Below are positions 1-5,264 of a DNA stretch of 6,932 nt, piece after piece. A model generated the notes under the pieces. The model did no database searches. It was not told the origin of the DNA and saw nothing but the letters and a program-made list of their open reading frames with translations. How positions within the stretch are numbered: the stretch's first letter is position 1; every line of letters starts with the position of its first letter. Made by a program: the position numbers and the translations under genes. Source of the DNA: JALZAQ01 sp038253885 (GTDB lineage: Bacteria > Gemmatimonadota > Gemmatimonadetes > Gemmatimonadales > Gemmatimonadaceae); assembly GCA_038253885.1 (NCBI GenBank), contig JBBSGP010000095.1:1-6932 (forward strand), given 5' to 3'.

Positions 1-621
1 CGCGAAGCCGATCGCGGCCAACAGGTGAGCGAGGAGGACAGAGACGCCGACCGTGCGCGCGATGGCCGGCACGCGCCTGCCGGCGACGCCGAATCGAGCG
101 AACAGGAAGCAGCTCGCGCTCCAGAGGATGGCGAGCAGCAGGAGGCCGGCCATGGCGACGAGCAGTAGCTTACCCGCACGATCGTTGGTCACCATCTCCG
201 GATGCTCGCGCACCCAGGCCAGGGCGATCGCCAGGTTCTCCCCGTTGAGCAGGGTGCCGATCACCTCGAACGACAGCCAGTTGCCGCCGCTCACGAGAAG
301 GGCCACGAGCACCATGATGCCGATCAGCCAATCGACGTCGATTCGCAGCAGGAGGTGGCAGACCGCGAAGACGATGAGCACCGCGATCAGGACCTGGAGG
401 ACATCGGTCGTGAACAGGAGCGCGTAGCGTGCGAGGCGGCCCAGGAGGCCGACGCCGCGAGCATCCAGCGCCGCCAGCACTCCCTCCTCGGCGAGCGAGC
501 TGAGGTACGAGTGCTTGAAGTAGAGCGTCGGTATCAGGAGCGCGAAGTACCAGACGCCGAGCTTGGCCGCGGTGGCTGGCGAGAAGACAAGATGACGAGC
601 ACGAGTGGGCAGTGTCTCCAA
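1..621 (-). CDS. Polytopic inner-membrane protein, N-terminal part (C-terminus outside window)
   Basis: The minus-strand frame is open from the left edge to an in-frame TAG at 651-649. It has no ATG near its 5' end. The best start is TTG at 621-619, giving METLPTRARHLVF; a GGGG/AAGG purine run lies just upstream, with the AAGG close to the start. CTG at 612 is the alternative. The 207 visible residues contain about five hydrophobic helices, near residues 20-37, 67-92, 97-113, 150-173 and 190-206, separated by short charged loops. This helix pattern in an N-terminal half resembles the membrane part of LtaS- or EptA-like sulfatase-fold enzymes, but no catalytic domain is in view, so that is only a guess. 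Its start lies 43 bases from the divergent pseudokinase gene, so the two probably share a promoter region. I am sure it is coding and unsure of its family. Confidence 0.7.
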   Translation of the reverse strand, partial: METLPTRARHLVFSPATAAKLGVWYFALLIPTLYFKHSYLSSLAEEGVLAALDARGVGLLGRLARYALLFTTDVLQVLIAVLIVFAVCHLLLRIDVDWLIGIMVLVALLVSGGNWLSFEVIGTLLNGENLAIALAWVREHPEMVTNDRAGKLLLVAMAGLLLLAILWSASCFLFARFGVAGRRVPAIARTVGVSVLLAHLLAAIGFA

Positions 622-664
622 ATCCCTTACCCCGGCTTGAGGGCGTCGCTAGAATACGAATAAC
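622..664. promoter_or_regulatory. Divergent promoter region between membrane-protein and pseudokinase genes
   Basis: Only 43 bases separate the two divergent start codons, so both promoters must sit here or reach into the coding regions. On the plus strand, TAGAAT at 650-655 is a fair -10 element, with a weak TTACCC 17 bases upstream at 627-632. If used, transcription would begin within a few bases of the ATG at 665, giving a leaderless or nearly leaderless mRNA. No Shine-Dalgarno sequence precedes that ATG, which fits. The match to consensus is modest. Confidence 0.3.
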
Positions 665-2209
665 ATGAGCCACGACGGTCAGACCAGGGCCCACGAGAGC
701 AAGAAGGTACTCCACCACCTTCAGAGCCAGCTGGGCGCCGACATGCGCCTGCTCGAGATCCTCGGCGCTGATGGCGCGGAGCTTCTCGTCCGCGTTCGTG
801 ATCTCGATCGTGACCGCGATGTCGTCCTCAAGATACTCGCGGTCGATCGCGCCCTCGTTCCGGAGGCGTACCAGCACTTCGAGAACGAAGTAGCGGCCGC
901 CGCCCAACTTCTGCACCCCAACATCGCGGCCGTCCAACCGATCGAGAGGCGTGGCGCGCTCGTGTATTACGAGTTGGACCTCGGGAGCGCCAGAACGCTC
1001 GAGTCGCTGCTGCGCACGCCCCGTGCGCCGAGTCTCGAGCCAGCGCGTCGTATCCTCCGCGACGTGGCGGCGGCCCTCGACTATGCTCATGAGCGCGGTG
1101 TCGTGCATGGTGCGTTGTCCCCGACGGCGATCTTCATCGGCGAAGACGGCGCGGCCCGGGTATCCGGGTTCGGGCTGACCGGCGCTCCGCGCGCCACGGA
1201 GCGCAGTAGTGCGCCGGCCTACATGGCCCCCGAGCAGTGGCATGGTGAGGCCGCTGTCGGCGAACGCGCCGATCAGTACGCGCTCGGCGTCATTGCGTAC
1301 GAGCTGATCACAGGCCAGCGGCGCACGACGTCGGTCGGCGCGGGCGGCCTGATCACGGTGGATCCGCTGCCACTCGCCATCGACCGACCGCTCGGCAGCG
1401 GGATTCCTGTTGCGGCGACCGCCGCGATCCTGCGCGCCATGGCGAAGCGGCCGACCAGTCGCTTCGAGAGCAGTCTCGAATTCGTCGCGGCGCTGTTTGG
1501 GCGTCCCATCACACCCGTCCAGAGTCTCCCCACGCAGCGTCCGTCAGTAGCCGACGATCAGCGCAATCGGGTCGCGCTCCTTCCGGTCGCCGCAGTCGTT
1601 CTGCTCGGCGTCATCCTCGGAGGGCTCGCCGTTCCATCGGTGCGCCAGGCGTTCACGGCGTCGATATTCCGGGAGGAGTCACGGCCGGAGGTGGTTCTTC
1701 AAGCGGCACGGTCGAGCGTTCCATCTTCGTCCCCGTCGGGCGGTGGTGGCGGAGCCGAGCCCAGCCAGCCGGGATCGTCGTCCGGGCCCGGTCCCCTCGG
1801 TTCGCCGGCAGCGACGATCACCGCCGATGCTGGCTTGCCAGTACGAGTTGTGGTCCCCACACCGAACGGCGCGGCGACGACGGTTTCCAACGCGAACCGT
1901 ACGACGAGTCTCTCAGCGCCGAGCAGCGGCGCGTCTCCGGCGCCCCCGACCGCCGCGCCCGGAACGGCGATTCCTCCCTCCCGGAGGTCGGCGCTCGTGC
2001 GAGTCACGCTTTCGGAAGGCTCGGCAACCGTGTTGATCGACGGGATGCCGCGGGGTTCGACGCCGCTCGCCGCCGCCCTGACGCCCGGTGAGCATACGGT
2101 TTCGCTCGTCGGGCCGGGCTCCTACATTCCGGCGCAGATCATGATTAGCGTCAGCCCGGGAGACATCAGGGTGGCCGGCTTCTTCGTCGCGCCCGTGCCG
2201 CCGCGATAG
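665..2209 (+). CDS. Membrane-anchored Hanks-type pseudokinase with C-terminal PEGA domain
   Basis: The 514-residue protein has a Ser/Thr-kinase fold (about residues 27-280), one membrane helix (about 303-323), a Ser/Pro/Gly/Ala-rich linker (about 345-440) and a PEGA-type beta domain (about 444-508, with IDG and TPLAAALTPGEHTV). The ATP-site lysine (VVLK56IL) and a helix-C glutamate (E75) are present. The glycine-rich loop is lost (LGADGAELLV). HRDLKPEN reads HGALSPTA (148-155), so catalytic Asp, Lys and Asn are Ala150, Ser152 and Ala155. DFG reads GFG (168-170). Structural motifs remain: YMAPEQW (186-192) and DQYALGVIAYE (203-213). It is therefore probably a catalytically dead scaffold or ligand sensor; PEGA domains usually lie outside the membrane. 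No Shine-Dalgarno sequence precedes the ATG. Met27 is a possible alternative start but would remove only an unassigned polar leader. Confidence 0.85.
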   Translation: MSHDGQTRAHESKKVLHHLQSQLGADMRLLEILGADGAELLVRVRDLDRDRDVVLKILAVDRALVPEAYQHFENEVAAAAQLLHPNIAAVQPIERRGALVYYELDLGSARTLESLLRTPRAPSLEPARRILRDVAAALDYAHERGVVHGALSPTAIFIGEDGAARVSGFGLTGAPRATERSSAPAYMAPEQWHGEAAVGERADQYALGVIAYELITGQRRTTSVGAGGLITVDPLPLAIDRPLGSGIPVAATAAILRAMAKRPTSRFESSLEFVAALFGRPITPVQSLPTQRPSVADDQRNRVALLPVAAVVLLGVILGGLAVPSVRQAFTASIFREESRPEVVLQAARSSVPSSSPSGGGGGAEPSQPGSSSGPGPLGSPAATITADAGLPVRVVVPTPNGAATTVSNANRTTSLSAPSSGASPAPPTAAPGTAIPPSRRSALVRVTLSEGSATVLIDGMPRGSTPLAAALTPGEHTVSLVGPGSYIPAQIMISVSPGDIRVAGFFVAPVPPR

Positions 2210-2216
2210 CGAGCCA

Positions 2217-2239
2217 CACGCGGCGATTGACACCGCGTG
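2217..2239 (+). terminator. Hairpin just after the pseudokinase stop codon
   Basis: CACGCGG (2217-2223) and CCGCGTG (2233-2239) pair over 7 bp around a 9-base loop, beginning 7 bases after the TAG stop. No T-rich tract follows, so a classical intrinsic terminator is not supported. It may instead protect the mRNA 3' end or assist factor-dependent termination. Confidence 0.3.
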
Positions 2240-2346
2240 GAGCGCTTAGTGAACGCGCCTGCTTCGAGCGGACGTCGAGCGCACCACATGTTTGGCACAA
2301 TGACCGACGCCGACTGGTGCCGCTGGGCGGATCTGCATATGGACCA

Positions 2347-2360
2347 TTGATCTGCGTCAA
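2347..2360. promoter_or_regulatory. FNR/CRP-family type palindrome upstream of SnoaL lipoprotein gene
   Basis: TTGATCTGCGTCAA matches the FNR/Anr consensus TTGATNNNNATCAA at nine of ten fixed positions. The flanking bases extend the symmetry to ATTGA-N6-TCAAT (2346-2361). Its centre is 68 bases upstream of the ATG at 2422. That allows a class II activator position (-41.5) with transcription starting near 2395, but the -10 there (TTACCC, 2383-2388) is poor. The site is what I see; binding by an FNR/CRP-family regulator is inferred, and no such regulator gene is in the window. Confidence 0.4.
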
Positions 2361-2405
2361 TCGCCGCAGCTCAGGTTCAGCGTTACCCGATCACAAGCCA
2401 AAGCC

Positions 2406-2413
2406 AAAGGAGG
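2406..2413 (+). promoter_or_regulatory. Perfect Shine-Dalgarno sequence setting the SnoaL gene start
   Basis: AAAGGAGG lies 8 bases before the ATG at 2422. This fixes the start there, although the frame stays open upstream to 2227. The next residues form a lipoprotein signal peptide, which independently supports this start. Confidence 0.85.
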
Positions 2414-2421
2414 AAGGCGAA

Positions 2422-2967
2422 ATGCGCTGTCGTCTCGCCCTGATCGCTGTCGCCATGGCGGCCTGTCACTCGAACGCGTCGCCGACGACGGTACTGCCCA
2501 CACCCCTCGGTCCGCCTCCGCCTGCGGCGGTGGCGCTGCAAGGGCATCTCTCCGCGGAGGAAGGACGGGAGCTCCAGGTGATCCGCTGGATTCACGAGGG
2601 GTCAGGCATCATTCAGCGTTTTCGCGACTCCGGCGCGCTCGCCGACAGCGTGGAGTGGTTCGTGCCGGGGCCGTCGGCGGTTCTTCCTTTTGCTGGTACC
2701 TGGCGCGGGCTCGCGGGCATCGTCGAGTTCCAGCGCCAGCTCGATTCGACCATGCGATATGATCGCGTCGAGCTGCGTGAATATCTTGCGAGCGCGAACT
2801 CCATCGCCGCAGTGTTTTTCGGCGAAGGGATCGCACGCGGAACTGGCCGGCCGTTCCGGAGCGAGATCCTGCGGCTCTACACCTTCGACTCTGGCACCGG
2901 AAAGATCGTTCGCGTTCGAAACTATTACGATACAGACTCCTACGTCGCTGCCGTCCGCGCCCGATAG
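2422..2967 (+). CDS. SnoaL/NTF2-like domain lipoprotein
   Basis: The 181-residue protein begins with a short lipoprotein signal: two arginines, a hydrophobic stretch and a lipobox-like MAAC with Cys15 as the lipidation site. A Pro-rich linker follows (residues 21-36). Residues about 50-178 have the SnoaL-like/NTF2 fold pattern: an N-terminal helix, VEWFVPGP (77-84), LPFAGTWRG (88-96) followed by a helix, EILRLYTF (148-155), and a closing strand KIVRVRNYYDTDSY (161-174). The fold forms a cone-shaped pocket used by enzymes and by ligand-binding proteins. No catalytic residue set can be assigned, so the substrate is unknown. The protein should be anchored in the envelope facing the periplasm or cell surface. 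It appears monocistronic, with its own candidate FNR-type site and a hairpin between it and the convergent gene downstream. An upstream start at 2227 is disfavoured because it would bury the signal peptide. Confidence 0.8.
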   Translation: MRCRLALIAVAMAACHSNASPTTVLPTPLGPPPPAAVALQGHLSAEEGRELQVIRWIHEGSGIIQRFRDSGALADSVEWFVPGPSAVLPFAGTWRGLAGIVEFQRQLDSTMRYDRVELREYLASANSIAAVFFGEGIARGTGRPFRSEILRLYTFDSGTGKIVRVRNYYDTDSYVAAVRAR

Positions 2968-3000
2968 ATCGGACGACGACGGATCTGCCCCGGACCAACC

Positions 3001-3083
3001 GGCGTGGGCCGCGATCGCTGGAGCGCCAGAGCAGGATTGCAAGTCTGCTATCCGTTGGTTCGATTCGACCGGCGCCGGCGCCT
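3001..3083 (+). pseudogene. Degenerate tRNA-Cys-like sequence
   Basis: The 3' half follows tRNA spacing exactly: anticodon stem GCAGG/TCTGC (3031-3035 and 3044-3048), a 5-base variable region TATCC, then 5' T-stem GTTGG and loop TTCGATT (3049-3060). The anticodon loop contains GCA (3039-3041), the cysteine anticodon, but has 8 bases instead of 7. The 3' T-stem pairs well only if one C is restored after 3061. A GGCGCC tandem duplication (3071-3082) disrupts the acceptor end. GGCGTGG at 3001-3007 could pair with CGGCGCC in six of seven positions, and T3083 would fit the U73 discriminator of tRNA-Cys. The D-arm is poorly formed and there is no CCA. I read it as a decayed tRNA-Cys, perhaps left by insertion or recombination. 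Chance resemblance is possible. Confidence 0.4.
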
Positions 3084-3107
3084 CTGTGGGATAACGAGTT
3101 ACATGGT

Positions 3108-3132
3108 TCTCGGCAGTGAGTGTCTGCCGGGA
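3108..3132. terminator. Hairpin between convergent genes, possible bidirectional terminator
   Basis: TCTCGGCAG (3108-3116) pairs with CTGCCGGGA (3124-3132) over 9 bp including one G-U, around a 7-base loop. It lies 4 bases past the stop codon of the minus-strand MerB-like gene and 140 bases past the SnoaL gene stop, where a shared terminator would be expected. Neither side is followed by a clear run of T, so termination strength is doubtful. Confidence 0.4.
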
Positions 3133-3136
3133 CAGT

Positions 3137-3844
3137 CTAGCGTTGTGACTTCTGAGACGAGCTCGTCCACTCGTCGGACTTCGGGTCCCAGAACGACCCT
3201 TCCAGACCAATGCCGGCGAAGATGCGAACCATCTCCTCCGGGGCAGGGCGGCGGGATTCGACAGTGAGCCGGTTCTCATACCACGCGAGCGCCAGCTTCC
3301 AGAGCCGCTCCAGCGACACCAGCGGACGGCGCGGAACGTCGCGCTCCTCGCACCACCGGTTGACCGTCTCTTCCGACCGGAAGAGGAGCATCGTCCGTCA
3401 CGTATGGATGATGTCGTCCCACCACTTCGCCGCCGGCACGGCAAAATGGATGACGCACGCCTCCGGGAGGGGGGCCCCATCCCTCACCCGCAGCGACATC
3501 GGCTCCCCCGTTTGGGCGTCGGACGAGATGACATCCGCATCCCGATGCAGCGCCGCGGCGACCCCGAGCGCGTCCCACACGCAGTTGGCGTAGTAGGACT
3601 TCTCGCCCACCCTCACCAGAAAGGGTGTCTCCGTCCCGGAGAAAGGCGGTGCCATTAGAATGGCCGAGCGGCTCTCCGGCTTCAGCACGAGCAGCCGCTT
3701 CTGGCACAGCCTCTGGAACGCGGCCTCGACCTCCTCCACCGTCCGATTCAACGCCCGCGCGATCTCGGCTGACGTCGGGGCCTTGGTCGTCTCGGCGATC
3801 ACACCGTAGATGGTCTGCTTGACGGCAGTATCGAGGTCCAGCAC
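3137..3844 (-). CDS. MerB-like alkylmercury-lyase family protein, candidate selenoprotein (in-frame UGA)
   Basis: Read through one UGA (3400-3398), this frame gives 235 residues and ends at TAG (3139-3137). Residues 5-55 look like a winged helix, as in MerB. The core has NCVWDALG (87-94), whose C88xxD91 matches the Cys96/Asp99 active-site pair of MerB. VIHFAVPAAKWWDD (131-144) corresponds to the VHFFAS region. After UGA codon 149 the frame continues with RTMLLFRSEE and WCEERD, then a Trp/Tyr-rich C-terminus. Relatives as I recall them have FTC-x-x-x-LLFRSEEHV here, so the UGA replaces Cys. MerB cleaves carbon-mercury bonds using two Cys and one Asp; Sec149 could supply the second nucleophile, as a metal-binding selenolate. 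The start is GTG 3844, with GAGGAG 7 bases upstream. Known family: alkylmercury lyase. Inferred: Sec insertion. The alternative is a nonsense-mutated pseudogene. The true substrate may be an organometal other than mercury. Confidence 0.75.
3368..3385 (-). promoter_or_regulatory. Candidate bacterial SECIS hairpin
   Basis: On the mRNA strand, CUCUUCC (3385-3379) pairs perfectly with GGAAGAG (3374-3368) around the tetraloop GGUC (3378-3375). Nineteen bases lie between the UGA and the loop. Published bacterial SECIS rules ask for a 16-37 base distance, a small apical loop and a G in its first two positions; all are met. The E. coli fdhF SECIS also presents GGUC at its tip, where G and U contact SelB. 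The bulged U of the fdhF element is not obvious here. The hairpin lies within coding sequence that also fits the protein family, so some pairing could be coincidental. Confidence 0.6.
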
Positions 3845-3908
3845 GGATAGTCTCCTCGGCTACGGATGGTGCACCAGCGGTCCCAGCTCCGGCACGCCCG
3901 AGGGCCGG

Positions 3909-3917
3909 CCCCCCCCC
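3909..3917. repeat. Nine-base C homopolymer
   Basis: C9 on the plus strand is G9 on the coding strand of the MerB-like gene, about 65 bases upstream of its GTG start. It lies outside any recognised gene. Such tracts can be slippage-prone, but a single sequence cannot show variation, and assembly length error is also common at such runs. Confidence 0.5.
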
Positions 3918-3982
3918 GCGCTGCATTTCCACGTCGAGGCTGACGGAAGCCTTCCCGAAAGCAGCCACCGGCGCTCGCGATC

Positions 3983-4102
3983 GTGCCGGTGATGCTCGGC
4001 TGGGTGCCCACGGTCGTGCTACTCCTGTCCGACATCAACCACCTGAACTCGAGCTCCGATCCGCTACTCTGGTCGCTGACCGTGCCTGCTGGTGTGGGAT
4101 GA
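3983..4102 (+). pseudogene. Short hydrophobic ORF, possible C-terminal remnant of a membrane protein
   Basis: From GTG 3983 or ATG 3992 to TGA 4100-4102 this frame encodes fewer than 40 residues. They start with a membrane-like segment (VMLGWVPTVVLLL), continue with SDINHLNSSSDPLLW and end in a short hydrophobic tail. The composition looks like the end of a real membrane protein, but the frame is closed upstream by a TGA (3941-3943) and there is no good ribosome binding site. I do not recognise the family. It could equally be a chance frame in GC-rich DNA. Confidence 0.2.
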
Positions 4103-4311
4103 GCTCGACCGGATATCGCGATCATCGGATCGATTCGAATTATCCCGGTTGGAAGCGGCGTGCGAACGGCCCGAACGGCGGCCCGCTCGATCAAGCTCGT
4201 ATTACGCCCATCCCGAGCCGGAAGACGAGAGGCAATCCCGGCAAGTAGGACTGGAGTGAGAGCCTTGCGACCTGTCGCATCGAGGGAGGATGGTCGAGGT
4301 TTGATCGCGAA

Positions 4312-4611
4312 TCACGCCGTGCCGCGCGGCGTACTGCGTCCAGACTTGGTGCCCGTGATCAACTTTCGGGCGACTTCGCGCCGGACGCGCGGTGCGAGCC
4401 GCGGACCGTACTTACGGAGGAACTCCTCTGCCGCCGCGGGCTCGCGCTTCCCCGGCTCGCGGAGCGCCCAGGACATCGCCTTCACGACCATGTCGTCTCT
4501 ATCCTCTACCAGCAAGCGGCAGATCGCGACAGTACGCTTCGCATCGCGCCAGACTGTCAGCGCCCTGGGAATGTCGCTCGGCTCGATGCGCTCGGTGGGC
4601 CCGGAACACAT
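4312..4611 (-). pseudogene. C-terminal fragment of an AlkD-type DNA alkylation repair protein
   Basis: The frame encodes 99 residues. Its second half matches the end of AlkD-like HEAT-repeat DNA glycosylases: a helix ICRLLVEDRDDMVVKAMSW (30-48), the signature ALREPGKREPAAAEEFLRKY (49-68), and a closing helix with RVRREVARKL (75-84). Intact AlkD proteins, which excise alkylated bases such as 3-methyladenine and 7-methylguanine, have about 220-240 residues. The N-terminal two thirds, which carry the catalytic Asp and much of the DNA-binding surface, are absent. The bases upstream (4612-4754) contain no frame resembling them. The ATG at 4611 has only a distant GGAG, 13 bases away. I read this as a 5'-truncated remnant. 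A lone short HEAT protein is less likely. Confidence 0.6.
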
Positions 4612-4732
4612 GCGATAAGATTACTCCGTGAGCACGTCACTGCAGCCGCCGATTCTCCTCCCTGGCAGAACGGCGGCAAGAGAGCCGTTTCAGGCACAGT
4701 TAGCAGGTCGCATCTACATAGCATAGATTCGC

Positions 4733-4749
4733 CGCGGCTTCCGCGAGAG
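4733..4749 (+). promoter_or_regulatory. Leader of GNAT 1: small hairpin next to a GAGAG ribosome binding site
   Basis: GAGAG at 4745-4749 is a moderate Shine-Dalgarno sequence 5 bases before ATG 4755. CGCGG (4733-4737) and CCGCG (4741-4745) can form a 5-bp stem with a 3-base loop that touches it. The AT-richer stretch at 4710-4729 (CATCTACATAGCATAGATTC) is the likeliest promoter area, but no -35/-10 pair stands out. Confidence 0.25.
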
Positions 4750-4754
4750 CAACC

Positions 4755-5264
4755 ATGATAGCGCCAGAGATGCCCACCCTGAAGCGTATTCGCGTTCGCA
4801 ATGCCCACGCACGAGATCTGGAGGCCATGCTTGCTCTGGTTCCGCGCCTGCGGGACTTCGGGCCCGATGCGCTCCGCCCGATCGAGGACCTGGACCGCGC
4901 CGAGCAAGCGACGCTCACCAACGCTGCTCGAGCGCTACCGGAGGATGCGCTCCTCGTCGTGGCGGAGCGCACCGGGCATTCAGAAGTGGCCGGGGTGGCG
5001 TATGCGGAAACCGTGACCGACTACTTTACCCGTGAGCGGCACGGCCATCTCGCCATACTGATCGTCGCGAGCGACATGGAGGGGCAGGGCGTCGGGCGGG
5101 CTCTGCTGGATGCGGTTGACCACTGGTGCTCCATCCGTCATTACCGCCTCCTCACGCTCAATGTCTTCGCGGCGAATGTCCGGGCACGACAGGTCTATGA
5201 GCGCGCCGGATTCCGTCCCGATACTGTGCGCTATGTGAAAGAGATCCAACGTCTGAGTCCATGA
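4755..5264 (+). CDS. GNAT-family N-acetyltransferase (first of a tandem pair)
   Basis: The 169-residue protein spans a complete GNAT domain, which transfers an acetyl group from acetyl-CoA to an amine. An N-terminal strand (RIRVRNAHARD, 11-21) and two helices are followed by strand LLVVAER (66-72) and GVAYAETV (80-87). Motif A is ILIVASDMEGQGVGRALL (101-118), with the acetyl-CoA pyrophosphate loop E109-GQGVG. Motif B is LNVFAANVRARQVYERAGF (135-153). The usual Gln or Arg at the first loop position is Glu109, a mild deviation. The acceptor substrate cannot be told; the nearest general type is RimI-like or small-molecule acetylation. It starts at ATG 4755 with GAGAG upstream; Met6 is an alternative. 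Its TGA overlaps the next ATG (ATGA), so the two are co-transcribed and probably translationally coupled. Confidence 0.85.
   Translation: MIAPEMPTLKRIRVRNAHARDLEAMLALVPRLRDFGPDALRPIEDLDRAEQATLTNAARALPEDALLVVAERTGHSEVAGVAYAETVTDYFTRERHGHLAILIVASDMEGQGVGRALLDAVDHWCSIRHYRLLTLNVFAANVRARQVYERAGFRPDTVRYVKEIQRLSP

Larger units (their letters stand above)
3845..4311. other. Intergenic stretch without a convincing intact gene
   Basis: These 467 bases separate the MerB-like gene start from the AlkD remnant. They hold the MerB-like gene's Shine-Dalgarno sequence, a run of nine C (3909-3917), a short hydrophobic open frame (3983-4102, listed separately) and an imperfect inverted repeat, ACCGGATA (4108-4115) with TATCCCGGT (4141-4149), 25 bases apart. 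TGCGA/TCGCA (4266-4279) forms a small hairpin 33 bases beyond the AlkD remnant stop. Other open frames here have no protein-like composition. The stretch looks like decayed sequence. Confidence 0.4.

Noticed and set aside
170..1243. Long minus-strand open frame opposite the pseudokinase start
   Set aside because: It is antisense to clear kinase coding sequence and to the membrane gene in another frame, and has Arg/Gly-rich low-complexity composition typical of shadow frames in GC-rich DNA.
665..1504. Active Ser/Thr protein kinase
   Set aside because: The catalytic Asp of HRD and the metal-binding Asp of DFG are Ala150 and Gly168, and the catalytic-loop Lys and Asn are also replaced.
2290..2310. 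Sigma-54 promoter suggested by TTTGGCACAATGA
   Set aside because: TGGCAC is present but the required GC of the -12 element is missing at the correct spacing.
2227..2421. Upstream extension of the SnoaL lipoprotein
   Set aside because: The frame is open, but a perfect Shine-Dalgarno sequence and a lipoprotein signal peptide place the start at 2422.
3001..3083. selC (tRNA-Sec) near the candidate selenoprotein
   Set aside because: There is no UCA anticodon, no long variable arm and no 8-bp acceptor stem; the pattern is that of a damaged tRNA-Cys.
3137..3391. Separate small minus-strand gene starting at ATG 3391
   Set aside because: It is in the same frame as the upstream MerB-like frame, has no ribosome binding site, and its sequence is the usual C-terminus of that family.
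3389..3400. Frameshift between the two halves of the MerB-like gene
   Set aside because: Positions 3844, 3400 and 3391 are all in one frame; only a UGA codon intervenes, so no frameshift is needed.
2602..3480. Long minus-strand open frame of 292 codons
   Set aside because: It runs antisense to the SnoaL gene and in another frame of the MerB-like gene, with Arg/Ser-rich composition and no recognisable domain.
4160..4200. CGAACGGC tandem repeat as part of a mobile element or CRISPR
   Set aside because: Only two short adjacent copies occur and there is no spacer structure; no CRISPR array or insertion sequence is visible in the window.
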